DNA of 64,000 bases, from positions 682,001 to 746,000 of the forward strand of contig CP129018.1 in NCBI GenBank assembly GCA_020524525.2, given 5' to 3'. The DNA comes from Bacillus tianshenii. Its GTDB lineage: Bacteria > Bacillota > Bacilli > Bacillales > Bacillaceae_N. Shown one piece after another: positions 8,061 through 15,824 of the stretch (position 1 is its first letter; each line of letters begins with the position of its first letter). The translations under genes and the position numbers were made by a program. The notes under the pieces are model-generated. The model had not been told where the DNA came from and made no database searches. It saw nothing but the letters and a program-made list of their open reading frames with translations.

Positions 8061-9479
8061 ATGAATGCAAATGCTGAAATGTCCGTCACGCCGCCAGAGA
8101 AGAAGAAACGCTTCCAATTTCCTCATGTGTTCGTGCTGTTATTTGGGGTGATAATCATTGCCGCCTTTGCGACATATTTCATTCCAGCAGGCGAGTATGA
8201 GCGTGTCGTAAATGATGCAGGGCGCACGGTAGTTGTCGATGGAACCTATCAATCGTCTGAAAGCTCACCGGCAGGTTTCTTTTCTGTCTTTCAGGCAATT
8301 CATAAAGGGATGGTTGAATCTGCAAGTATCATTTTCTATATCTTTATTGTCGGTGGTTCGTTTGGAATTCTTCGCGACAGCGGGGCGATTGAAGGAGCAG
8401 TTGGATCGATTTCACGTAAAATGAGTGGGAAGGAATTAATGCTCATTCCTGTGCTTATGGTGTTCTTCTCGCTTGGAGGTGCGATGCTTGGTTTAGCTGA
8501 GGAAACCTTGCCTTATATTACGATTGTACTGCCGCTTGCCTTGATGCTCGGGTATGATTCAATTATCGGAACGGCCATTGTGCTTCTTGGCACAGCGGCA
8601 GGGTTTACGGCGGCATTTATGAATCCGTTCACACTAGGTGTTGCACAAGGCATTGCTGAAATTCCGATGTTTTCGGGGATGGGCCTTCGGCTTGTTTTTT
8701 ATTTCGTATACTTAGCGTTAGCAATCTGGTATGTGATGCGCTATGCGGTCAAAGTAAAGCGAAATCCAGAGCACAGCGTTGTCTATGAAGAGGATAAAGC
8801 ACGTGAGCCGATGGAGATGTCTAAGCTTGACGGCCTTTCAGCAAGGCATAAGGTGATTTTCGGAATCTTAGTGTTAACACTTATCGGCTTGGCAATTGGT
8901 GTTATCCAAGCGGGCTGGTTTATTACGGAAATTTCAGGGTTATTCTTATTGATGGGTATACTAATTGGCTTTACAGCAAAGATGTCGTTAAATGAAATTG
9001 CAGAGTCATTTATTCGCGGCTGCAAGGTACTTGTAATGGGTGCTCTCGTTGTCGGTGTTGCGCACGGTATTCTCGTTGTGCTGCAGGATGCAAAAGCAAT
9101 GGATACGATTCTGTACGGGCTGTCTAATATGGTTGGAGCGATGCCGAGCGGCTTTTCAGCAGTTGGGATGTTTCTCGTGCAGTGTATGCTGAACTTTATC
9201 GTACCAAGCGGAAGTGGTCAGGCAGCGTTGACGATGCCGATTATGGCGCCGTTATCAGACTTAGTTGGCGTAAGCCGTCAAGTGGCAGTGCTGGCATTTC
9301 AGTTTGGAGACGGCATTTCAAATATTTTCAGTCCAACATCAGGCTATTTTATGGCTGGCTTAGCTTTAGCGGGAATTCCTTGGATTAAATGGGCAAAATG
9401 GATACTACCGTTAATTGTAATTCAATATACACTTGGAGCGGTGTTGGTGACGATCGCTCATCTAATTGGTTTTCAATAG
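8061..9479 (+). CDS. YfcC family membrane carrier (DcuC/arginine-ornithine antiporter-like)
   Basis: A 472-residue polytopic membrane protein with about 12 hydrophobic segments. The N-terminal FPHVFVLLFGVIIIAAFATYFIPAGEYER block and the C-terminal VPSGSGQAALTMPIMAPLSDL block are typical of the YfcC/DcuC carrier family. Family members move dicarboxylates, amino acids or short peptides; the following amidohydrolase and dipeptide epimerase suggest a peptide or N-acyl amino acid as substrate. The ATG at 8061 follows AAGGGAGAGG; an upstream TTG (8034) lies inside the operator and is rejected. Confidence 0.85.
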   Translation: MNANAEMSVTPPEKKKRFQFPHVFVLLFGVIIIAAFATYFIPAGEYERVVNDAGRTVVVDGTYQSSESSPAGFFSVFQAIHKGMVESASIIFYIFIVGGSFGILRDSGAIEGAVGSISRKMSGKELMLIPVLMVFFSLGGAMLGLAEETLPYITIVLPLALMLGYDSIIGTAIVLLGTAAGFTAAFMNPFTLGVAQGIAEIPMFSGMGLRLVFYFVYLALAIWYVMRYAVKVKRNPEHSVVYEEDKAREPMEMSKLDGLSARHKVIFGILVLTLIGLAIGVIQAGWFITEISGLFLLMGILIGFTAKMSLNEIAESFIRGCKVLVMGALVVGVAHGILVVLQDAKAMDTILYGLSNMVGAMPSGFSAVGMFLVQCMLNFIVPSGSGQAALTMPIMAPLSDLVGVSRQVAVLAFQFGDGISNIFSPTSGYFMAGLALAGIPWIKWAKWILPLIVIQYTLGAVLVTIAHLIGFQ

Positions 9480-9500
9480 TGTAATAGAGGAGTTGAGGGA

Positions 9501-10646
9501 ATGGTAGATCAACAAACGGCAGAATGGATTGTAACACAGCGGCGGCATCTTCACGCTCACCCTGAGCTTTCGCATGAAGAGGTTCAGACGCGTCAATATA
9601 TCGAAGAACAGTTGAAAGAGCTTGGTCTAGAAACGCTTTCTCTAACAGGAAAAGACGTGATTGGAATACTGAATGGAAAAGAAAGTGGCAAAACAATCGG
9701 GATCCGTTCTGATATGGATGCACTTCCGATTCATGAGGAGACAGGGCTCCCGTTTGCTTCTGAAAATGAAGGTGTGATGCATGCGTGCGGTCATGACGGT
9801 CATATGTCGATTTTACTCGGTGTGGCTCGTCAGCTTGTCGAACGAAAGGACGAGCTTGATAATACGTATGTGTTTCTGTTTCAGCATGCAGAGGAAACAG
9901 TGCCTGGTGGAGCGAGTGAATTGATTGACAAGGCCTTTCTTTATTCGCTTGATGCGATGATTGGGTATCACCTATGGCAGCCGCTTGAAGCCGGGAAGTT
10001 TGGCTTTCACGAAGAGACGCCGATGGCAGGAGCGGACAGCTTTAAGATAACCTTACAAGGTGTCGGCGGGCACGGCTCGATGCCGCATGAAACGGTTGAC
10101 CCGATCTTAGTTGCTTCACAAGTGATTACGCAGCTGCATACGATTGTCAGCCGCTCGTTGAATCCAATTGATCAAGCTGTGGTCAGCATTGGTGAGTTAA
10201 CAACAGGGAGCAGCTATAACATTATTCCTGACAAAGCATACTTAACCGGGACGGTGCGTTATTTCAAGCCTGAAGTGGCGGAGCGGATTAAAGGACGAAT
10301 TCAAACAATTTTAAAAGGAGTTTGTACGTCATTTGGTGCAAGCTTTGATTTGGATTACAAGCAAGGGGACCCGCCAGTGCAAAATGATAAGCGGCTTGTG
10401 GACATTGTGAAGCGTGAGGCCGCAGAGATATATGGGGAAGAGCAGACAGTGATGATGGACCCTGTGCTCGGTTCAGAGGATTTTTCCTATTATACGGAAA
10501 AGATTCCGTCCGTTTATTTCTTTATTGGGGCGCACGTCAATGAATTCGGTCATCATCATCCGAAGTTTGATATTGAAGAAAAGAGCCTGATCGACGGTGT
10601 GAACCTCGTCACAAAAGCTGCAATTCGAATCGCAAAGGAGCTATAG
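9501..10646 (+). CDS. M20 family metallopeptidase/amidohydrolase (M20D)
   Basis: A 381-residue cytoplasmic zinc amidohydrolase. Visible metal-site and catalytic blocks: HACGHDGHM (about residue 94), HAEETVPGGASELI (residues 131-144), the dimerisation-lid segment around GVGGHGSMPHETVDPI, and GSEDFSYYTE near residue 325. It belongs with hippurate hydrolase and N-acyl-L-amino-acid amidohydrolases. It sits 21 bp after the YfcC carrier and 2 bp before the epimerase, so the three form one operon importing and breaking down an acylated amino acid or short peptide. Confidence 0.9.
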   Translation: MVDQQTAEWIVTQRRHLHAHPELSHEEVQTRQYIEEQLKELGLETLSLTGKDVIGILNGKESGKTIGIRSDMDALPIHEETGLPFASENEGVMHACGHDGHMSILLGVARQLVERKDELDNTYVFLFQHAEETVPGGASELIDKAFLYSLDAMIGYHLWQPLEAGKFGFHEETPMAGADSFKITLQGVGGHGSMPHETVDPILVASQVITQLHTIVSRSLNPIDQAVVSIGELTTGSSYNIIPDKAYLTGTVRYFKPEVAERIKGRIQTILKGVCTSFGASFDLDYKQGDPPVQNDKRLVDIVKREAAEIYGEEQTVMMDPVLGSEDFSYYTEKIPSVYFFIGAHVNEFGHHHPKFDIEEKSLIDGVNLVTKAAIRIAKEL

Positions 10647-10648
10647 TC

Positions 10649-11758
10649 ATGAAAATTACTTCTATTAATCTCTATGCAATTAAACTACCATTCATTGAAC
10701 CTTTTATTATTTCATACGAAACGTATCACGACATGCCGTCGATTATCGTGGAAATCAAAACAGATACAGGGATTATCGGCTACGGTGAAGGCGTGCCTGA
10801 TGAGCATGTGACAGGGGAGACGTTTGAAAGTGCGTTTGCGATGCTGAAAAATACGATTGCACCTTCGCTTATTGGAGAAGATCCGTTCAACCTTGAGGGG
10901 CTGCATGAGAAAATGGATGCACTTGTCTACGGGGCACCAACAGCAAAAGCAGCGATTGACATTGCTTGCTATGATGTCATCGGCAAAGCAACCGGGCAGC
11001 CTGTCTTTAACTTATTAGGTGGCCGTTACAGTGAAGAGCTGGAGGTTGCCCGCGTTCTCAGCATTGAAGATCCAGAAACAATGGCCGCAAAAACGTCACG
11101 CGCGATTGACGCAGGCTTTCAGACGATTAAAGTAAAGGTCGGCACAGATATTGAGCTTGATATTCAGCGAATCCGTGCTGTATGTAAGGCGGCAGAAGGA
11201 AAGGCACAGGTGAAGGTTGACGCCAATCAAGGCTGGAAGACAAGTGCGGACAGCTTATATGTGCTAAAGCAAGTGGAAGACTGTCCAATTCGTTGGATTG
11301 AGCAGCCCGTAATGGCGGATAACATTGATGCACTTGCAGAGGTGAAGCGAAAAACACACCTGCCTGTAATGATCGATGAAGGCCTACACGGCATGAAAGA
11401 ACTCCGCGAAACAATTGCGAAAAACGCGGCAGATAAAGTGAACATTAAGCTGATGAAATGCGGCGGCCTTTATCCTGCGCTAAAGCTTGTTGCACAAGCT
11501 GAAATGGCTGGGATGAGCTGTCAAATCGGTTCAATGGTCGAATCCTCCGTCGCCTCATCCGCAGGCCTTCACCTCGCAACAGCGAAGCGGGCAATTGAAA
11601 GCCAAGAGCTGACAGGACCGCTTATGTTCAGCAAAGATATCGGCTCACTCCCCTACCAACAAAACACAATCCGCCTCACCAACGCCCCCGGCCTTGGTGT
11701 CGAAGTTGACTTACATACGTTGCAAGAGTTAACAGTGGAAAAGGCTGAGATTGGATGA
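10649..11758 (+). CDS. Dipeptide epimerase (L-Ala-D/L-Glu type), enolase superfamily
   Basis: A 369-residue muconate-lactonising subgroup enzyme. The KxK pair is at K161/K163 (TIKVKVG); metal ligands are D191 (VDANQGW), E218 (WIEQPV) and D243 (MIDEGL); the opposite-face lysine is K267 (VNIKLMKCGG). A DxD-type specificity motif at the barrel end is not clear to me, so the exact dipeptide is uncertain. B. subtilis YkfB, which epimerises L-Ala-D-Glu from murein peptides, is the closest known family. The gene follows the amidohydrolase with its AAGGAG site inside that gene's 3' end, so they are co-translated. Confidence 0.85.
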   Translation: MKITSINLYAIKLPFIEPFIISYETYHDMPSIIVEIKTDTGIIGYGEGVPDEHVTGETFESAFAMLKNTIAPSLIGEDPFNLEGLHEKMDALVYGAPTAKAAIDIACYDVIGKATGQPVFNLLGGRYSEELEVARVLSIEDPETMAAKTSRAIDAGFQTIKVKVGTDIELDIQRIRAVCKAAEGKAQVKVDANQGWKTSADSLYVLKQVEDCPIRWIEQPVMADNIDALAEVKRKTHLPVMIDEGLHGMKELRETIAKNAADKVNIKLMKCGGLYPALKLVAQAEMAGMSCQIGSMVESSVASSAGLHLATAKRAIESQELTGPLMFSKDIGSLPYQQNTIRLTNAPGLGVEVDLHTLQELTVEKAEIG

Positions 11759-11771
11759 AAAAGACAATAAA

Positions 11772-11810
11772 ATAAGCGATTCATCCTCTTAGAGGTAATG
11801 AATCGCTTAT
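11772..11810. terminator. 12-bp inverted repeat, likely terminator of the epimerase operon
   Basis: ATAAGCGATTCA and TGAATCGCTTAT form a perfect 12-bp stem 14 bp after the stop codon. No long T-run follows, so termination strength is uncertain. Confidence 0.55.
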
Positions 11811-11837
11811 CTACAAGATATTGGAGAAATAACTATA

Positions 11838-11961
11838 CTAGCAGTGGAATGACACGTAGACTCCTGCGGGAACCGTGACCTAAGTGAGACCCCGCAGGCG
11901 TGCCGAGGAGGCTCACGGGGAACCCGCGGAAAGCGAAGTGTCATTCCACTGCGGCAGCTAG
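11838..11961. repeat. Bacillus-type palindromic intergenic repeat, copy 1
   Basis: The core contains ACTCCTGCGGG, GAGACCCCGCAGGCG, GAGGAGGCTC and CCGCGGAAAGCGAAGTG, modules shared with 12052-12230 and (inverted) 31680-31826. The ends are AGTGGAATGACAC and its exact complement GTGTCATTCCACT. No ORF of substance is present. Confidence 0.85.
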
Positions 11962-12051
11962 ATCACTTTTTCAGTGGTGCTCAGCTTCCTTTTCGTATGA
12001 CTTATTTTAAGAGTGTGTTAAAGAATAATATTGATTTTTATACTAGGTGAT

Positions 12052-12230
12052 TGTAGCGGAAGGCGCCGACTCCTGCGGGATAGCGGGACAGGTGAGACCC
12101 CGCAGGAGCTTTGCGACGAGGAGGCTCGATTTATAAGGAACCTCTGCTAAAGTCGCCACGTCCTGTGGCAACGCAGACGCCAGCACATCCTGTGCAAGTG
12201 CGGAAAGCGGCGCCTGTAGCGGAAATCAAC
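12052..12230. repeat. Bacillus-type palindromic intergenic repeat, copy 2 (with insertion)
   Basis: Same core modules as copy 1 (ACTCCTGCGGGATAGCGGGACAGGTGAGACCCCGCAGG). Its outer arms are AGGCGCCG and CGGCGCCT. The middle carries an extra block with CACGTCCTGTG, a module also seen in the second repeat family at 15.3, 44.2 and 59.4 kb, so copies exchange or combine modules. Confidence 0.8.
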
Positions 12231-12248
12231 AGCCACGTTTAACAGAGT

Positions 12249-12602
12249 CTATTTTAAAAAGCGAATGGTCATTGGATAACGGTAGTATTGCCCGTCACTT
12301 GCTTTGACAGAAGCGATGACGACAAAGATCAGTTGCAAAATCGGCAGTATCGCGAGCAGGATAATCCCGACCAGTACAACCAGCAAAATCCCCGCAATGA
12401 CTGAATAGATAACAAAGCTGATTTGAAAGTTAATCGATTCACGCGCTTGGTCTGCGACAAAAGCAGAGTCATCCTTCTTCAATGCATAAACGATGACAGG
12501 ACCGATAATATTACCGAATAGTGGTAAGACATAACCTGCAAAAGATGCTAAGTGTGCGATTAACGCCCACGTTCGTTCACTAGAGCTTAATTGTTCCTTC
12601 AT
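12249..12602 (-). CDS. DUF4870 domain-containing small membrane protein
   Basis: A 117-residue protein with three to four hydrophobic helices. The N-terminal SSERTWALIAHLASFAGYVLP, the DSAFVADQARESINFQISF loop and the GIILLAILPILQLIFVVIASVKA helix are typical of DUF4870 (Tic20-like) proteins, whose function is unknown. It reads away from the ktrB region and starts at the ATG after AGGAGG. The repeat island lies immediately downstream. Confidence 0.85.
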   Translation of the reverse strand: MKEQLSSSERTWALIAHLASFAGYVLPLFGNIIGPVIVYALKKDDSAFVADQARESINFQISFVIYSVIAGILLVVLVGIILLAILPILQLIFVVIASVKASDGQYYRYPMTIRFLK

Positions 12603-12696
12603 GCATATTCCTCCTTGAGAGTGTTGCTCCTCTTATCCTTATTCCACTTATTAATATGTACGAAAAGTATCCAAAGAAGTTTCAGTAAAATAATAA

Positions 12697-12725
12697 TTTA
12701 CAAAATTCGTATCCAGCAGTATAGT
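12697..12725 (+). promoter_or_regulatory. SigA-type promoter of the ktrB leader
   Basis: TTTACA (12697-12702) and TATAGT (12720-12725) are spaced by 17 bp and place the start point just before the c-di-AMP aptamer. Confidence 0.7.
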
Positions 12726-12740
12726 ATTCTCATCACAACT

Positions 12741-12881
12741 AAAACGCACGCTTAATTTCAGACGGACTCTGAAAGCGGGGGAACCATTTTTGCGGCTGTG
12801 GCCGCTTGGGGTGAATCCACAATTGCAGTGGTAGGGCAGCCCTCATAAGCCCGAATCCGACAGCTAACCTCGTCAGCGTTT
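12741..12881 (+). promoter_or_regulatory. Cyclic di-AMP riboswitch (ydaO/yuaA class)
   Basis: The closing stem AAACGC/GCGTTT encloses the conserved blocks GCGGGGGAACC, TTGGGGTGAATCC, GTAGGGCAGCC and CCCGAATCCGACAGCTAACC in the correct order for this class. In Bacillus these riboswitches turn off potassium importers and cell-wall genes when c-di-AMP is high, which matches its position before ktrB. Confidence 0.93.
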
Positions 12882-12923
12882 AAGGGGGAACTAGTATGGC
12901 TATTCGTGATGGATAGGCAGCTG

Positions 12924-12956
12924 CCGTAGAGGAGGACCCTTTACGGTTTTTTTATT
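12924..12956 (+). terminator. Expression-platform terminator of the ktrB riboswitch
   Basis: CCGTAGAGG pairs with CCTTTACGG (one G-U) followed by T7, located between the aptamer and ktrB. Confidence 0.85.
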
Positions 12957-12994
12957 TTCTGAAATTGGATTCTATCTATAAGAAGGTGCAGGGT

Positions 12995-14314
12995 ATGAAA
13001 GGGTTGTATGAACGGTTGACACCGCCGCAAGTACTTCTAGCTGTTTTTATCGTTACAACGCTGTTAGGTACAATACTATTGAAGCTTCCAGTTGCAGTGA
13101 CAGAGGAAATCAGCTGGCTTGATGCGTTGTTTACAACTGTTTCGGCGATGACGGTGACAGGGCTTGTTGTCGTTGATACAGGTACAGTGTATACAGTATT
13201 TGGGCAGACGGTCATTATGGTGCTTATTCAAGTGGGCGGACTTGGAATTATGACATTTGCGGTACTTGTCTTTTTGCTGCTTGGCCGGAAGGTTCGTTTC
13301 CGTCAGCGGTTATGGGTACAGCAAGCGTTAAATCAATCGACCCAAGGCGGAGTGATAAAGCTTGTAAAAAGGATTCTGTTCTATTCATTTTTGATTGAAG
13401 CTGTGGCGTTTATTTGTCTGTCTGGCCGCTGGGTGCCTGAGCTCGGTTGGTCACACGGCTTATATGCAAGCTTGTTTCATACGGTATCCGCGTTTAACAA
13501 TGCTGGCTTTTCAATTTGGAGCGACAGCTTAATGCAGTATGCAGGCGACCCAACTGTTAACATTGTGATTACGTTTTTATTTATTGTCGGCGGGTTAGGG
13601 TTTACAGTTATTGCTGACTTGTGGGAAACGAAGACGTTCAGAGGCTTGACCCTCCATACGAAAATTATGCTCGTTGGTACGGTTAGTGTGAATATCATCG
13701 CCTTTCTTGTCGTGTTTTTCGTTGAGTATGCGAATCCAAATACAATGGGCAGTATGTCATTTTTTGAAAAAATATTTGCTTCGTATTTTCAAGCTGTCAC
13801 GACAAGGACAGCGGGATTTAATACGGTGGATATTGGAGCGTTGGATGAAGCGACGCTTTCATTCTTTTTATTGCTGATGTTTATCGGAGCCGGTTCGACA
13901 TCGACTGGCGGAGGAATTAAGCTGACAACGTTTTTGGCGATTGCCTCAACGGTTGTCATGTTTGTGAGAAGCCGTGGGGAAGTGGTGATCTTTCGCCGGA
14001 CATTGGCAAGCGCCGTGATTATCCGCTCTGTCGCGATTACGATGATTGCAGGCTTGCTGATTGTCGTGGCTGTTTTCATTCTTGAGGTGACAGAGGAGGC
14101 GTCGTTTTTGATGGTGCTGTTTGAAGTTGTCTCTGCATTCGGAACAGTCGGCTTGTCGATGGGATTAACGCCAGAGCTAAGTGGAATCGGTAAAATTGTG
14201 ATTATCTTGATTATGTTCGTCGGGAAAGTTGGTCCGCTGACACTTGCATTCTCAATCGCTAAGCAAGAAGTGGCCAATATCCGTTATCCGAGTGAGGAAA
14301 TCTTAACAGGCTGA
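12995..14314 (+). CDS. ktrB: Potassium transporter membrane subunit KtrB
   Basis: A 439-residue Trk/Ktr/HKT-type K+ (Na+-coupled) transporter. Four P-loop repeats are visible with their selectivity-filter glycines: MTVTGLVVVDTG, NNAGFSIW, TRTAGFNTVD and FGTVGLSMGLTP; the GAGSTSTGGGIKLTTF gate loop precedes the third M2 helix. The C-terminus NIRYPSEEILTG is typical of KtrB/KtrD. The regulatory RCK subunit (KtrA/KtrC) is not adjacent. Expression is set by the c-di-AMP riboswitch. The ATG at 12995 follows AGAAGGTG; an upstream in-frame TTG (12965) sits right after the terminator without a ribosome binding site. Confidence 0.95.
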   Translation: MKGLYERLTPPQVLLAVFIVTTLLGTILLKLPVAVTEEISWLDALFTTVSAMTVTGLVVVDTGTVYTVFGQTVIMVLIQVGGLGIMTFAVLVFLLLGRKVRFRQRLWVQQALNQSTQGGVIKLVKRILFYSFLIEAVAFICLSGRWVPELGWSHGLYASLFHTVSAFNNAGFSIWSDSLMQYAGDPTVNIVITFLFIVGGLGFTVIADLWETKTFRGLTLHTKIMLVGTVSVNIIAFLVVFFVEYANPNTMGSMSFFEKIFASYFQAVTTRTAGFNTVDIGALDEATLSFFLLLMFIGAGSTSTGGGIKLTTFLAIASTVVMFVRSRGEVVIFRRTLASAVIIRSVAITMIAGLLIVVAVFILEVTEEASFLMVLFEVVSAFGTVGLSMGLTPELSGIGKIVIILIMFVGKVGPLTLAFSIAKQEVANIRYPSEEILTG

Positions 14315-14317
14315 GGG

Positions 14318-14346
14318 AACGAGGGCTTCTTAAGTCCTCGTTTTTT
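14318..14346 (+). terminator. Intrinsic terminator after ktrB
   Basis: AACGAGG and CCTCGTT arms followed by T6, directly after the ktrB stop codon. Confidence 0.85.
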
Positions 14347-14463
14347 GAAGTGCACAATATTGAAAAAAAGTTATAAAAAAATAAAATTAATAGGAATATG
14401 TCGATAGAGAGTGGAATAGAAAGATAGAATGGGCTAATGTCTTTAAAACGAATATTCAGAATG

Positions 14464-14493
14464 TTTACAATTATATATGGCTTGTTTTATACT
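14464..14493 (+). promoter_or_regulatory. SigA-type promoter of the first small-protein leader
   Basis: TTTACA (14464-14469) and TATACT (14488-14493), spacer 18 bp. It follows the ktrB terminator and begins a long untranslated leader. Confidence 0.6.
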
Positions 14494-14499
14494 AAATTT

Positions 14500-14734
14500 A
14501 CAACATAAGCAAAGGAGGAATGCGAATAAGAGCTGCCTCTTCATCTCCATCAAGTGAAAGTCTTGAGTGTGTATTCCTTAGTTAGAACCATGACTTCCTT
14601 CGGTACACGAAACTTGTAAACATCAAAATGGAAGCGCTTTAATGACTCCGCCGAGAGCTTCCATCGTACAGCGGTTGATACGAACTAACGCCTGTTTGAA
14701 TGCCAGCTAGGTTTCACAGGGAGGATGAACCGTT
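14500..14734 (+). promoter_or_regulatory. Long structured leader before a 43-residue membrane protein
   Basis: About 235 nt lie between the promoter and the small gene. It contains a stem TGGAAGC/GCTTCCA (about 14630-14670) and other complementary segments. An early AAAGGAGG at 14511 is followed directly by ATG with no spacing and only a 21-codon frame. It does not match a riboswitch class I know. Confidence 0.4.
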
Positions 14735-14866
14735 GTGAAATTTATTCGGATTGGTTTAGGCGCAAACGCCGGTGTGTTACTTGCAATGTTGCTGTTGCCT
14801 GCATTTCTTATTACGCAGGACGTACAATTGTTTGATAACTTCCTTAACGGATTGGACCATGAATAA
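14735..14866 (+). CDS. Small hydrophobic protein, 43 residues, unknown
   Basis: A GTG start preceded by GGGAGG at proper spacing opens a frame of 43 codons ending in TAA. The product begins MKFIRIGLGANAGVLLA and continues with a single strongly hydrophobic stretch (LLAMLLLPAFLI), then an acidic C-terminal tail (NFLNGLDHE), the composition of a one-helix membrane peptide. It has its own promoter and a long leader, so it is probably expressed. I do not recognise the family. Its position between ktrB and a second membrane peptide allows, but does not prove, a link with K+ transport. Confidence 0.5.
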   Translation: MKFIRIGLGANAGVLLAMLLLPAFLITQDVQLFDNFLNGLDHE

Positions 14867-14950
14867 CGTGTAAAATTGTGTTGCACCCCCTTTTAACTTA
14901 AAACTGTGTACATTGTCATGCAAGCCCCCAGAAGTGACGTTATGTATATT

Positions 14951-14964
14951 TGAAAGCGTTTTCT
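14951..14964. promoter_or_regulatory. cre site candidate (CcpA)
   Basis: TTGAAAGCGTTTTCT matches the degenerate cre consensus WTGNAANCGNWNNCW. It lies about 170 bp before the 27-residue peptide gene, so carbon catabolite control of that unit is possible. Confidence 0.5.
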
Positions 14965-15133
14965 TAAGTTGACCACCTTCAATACTTAGCTCATGCGTTG
15001 ACTTGAGCGGTCCTTAACTTTTACCTTTATGTAAAAAAATTTTCGCATCCCGACTCGTATATATGCTTATCAAGCACGATAACGACGGAAGGAGGTACTC
15101 GTTTACTGAAAGTACCACGTACGGAGGAACGAA

Positions 15134-15217
15134 ATGGAACTAAGAGGAATCATGGCTGTTGGTATCGGGTTGTCTTTCTTGCTCCTCATCGTCATGATGG
15201 GCTATGTAACGGTATAG
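15134..15217 (+). CDS. Small hydrophobic protein, 27 residues, unknown
   Basis: An ATG six bases after GGAGG opens a 27-codon frame ending in TAG. The product starts MELRGIM and is otherwise nearly one transmembrane helix (GIGLSFLLLIVMMGYVTV). The upstream 170 nt can form stems (GCTCA/TGAGC near 15000; GGTACT/AGTACC near 15100), and a strong terminator overlaps the stop codon, which marks a true short transcript. It might be a subunit-like membrane peptide (compare KdpF, CydX) or a small toxin-like peptide; sequence alone does not decide. Confidence 0.55.
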   Translation: MELRGIMAVGIGLSFLLLIVMMGYVTV

Positions 15218-15239
15218 ACCGTACATAGCTCTTTTTTTT
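15199..15239 (+). terminator. Intrinsic terminator overlapping the stop of the 27-residue gene
   Basis: GGGCTATGTAACGGT pairs with ACCGTACATAGCTC (one bulge) and is followed by T8. Confidence 0.85.
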
Positions 15240-15775
15240 GGTTTGGGAAGGGCTTTCTCCGTGGAAAGCTTCCAGCAATCGGACAGCCTAAACGCCTTTC
15301 TCCGCTTTCGACGCACAGGACGTGCTAGTGCAGGCGTTGTCACAGGACGTGACGCTTTTAGCCAGCGTTCCTTTGATGTCTAGCTGCGAAAGCCAAACCG
15401 TCGGGCTGCTTCACTCCTTCCTCCGAAAGCAAAGAGCAGCTTTCTATGTCAGGAGTTCCACCAGCCGATCGGTTTAAGCGGGCTTTCTCCGCATTTCTTT
15501 GATCCAGCTGCGGTGGCTAGGGGCTCGAGGTCATAAGTCAGCCTGTTGCGGGAACAAAGAGCGGTTCCCTCCACATTCTGCCTTATGCTTGTCGCCCCTG
15601 TTCAAGCCACCTCCGCTTTTCGATTGTCCAGCTGCGAAAGGCAGGCTGCGCGAGTTGCTTCACCTTCCCACGCCGAAAGCAAAGAGCGGCTTTCTCTGTG
15701 GGAAGCTTCCAGCAATCGGACAGCCTTAACGCCTTTCTCCGCTTTTCTTTATTCCCCTCTATGCGGTTAGTCATT
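15240..15775. repeat. Repeat island: tandem partial copies of the second palindromic repeat family
   Basis: The 530 bp between the small gene and patA are made of fragments of one repeat family. Recognisable modules are CCAGCAATCGGACAGCC followed by CGCCTTTCTCCGCTTT (twice), CACAGGACGTG (twice), GCTGCGAAAGGCAGGCTGCG and GGGGCTCGAGGTCATAAGTC. The same modules recur at 29758-29892, 44112-44340 and 59388-59745. ORFs of 60-76 codons across it are by-products of the repeat. Confidence 0.85.
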
Positions 15776-15824
15776 TAAAGTGTTAAAATTAGATTGAAGC
15801 AATTGGAGGGGAAAAGGGTGAGGT

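Noticed and set aside
11838-12230. Insertion sequence in the 11.8-12.2 kb region
   Set aside because: No transposase frame or target-site duplication could be seen; the sequence is two copies of a short non-coding repeat.
13789-14277. 162-codon minus-strand ORF inside ktrB
   Set aside because: Antisense shadow of KtrB; composition dominated by codons complementary to hydrophobic residues.
14629-14644. cre site at ATGGAAGCGCTTTAA before the 43-residue gene
   Set aside because: It misses the final conserved C of the cre consensus and lies in the arm of a leader hairpin, which explains its symmetry.
15499-15774. Three overlapping ORFs of 63-76 codons before patA
   Set aside because: They lie wholly in the palindromic repeat island and recur as fragments at other repeat copies.
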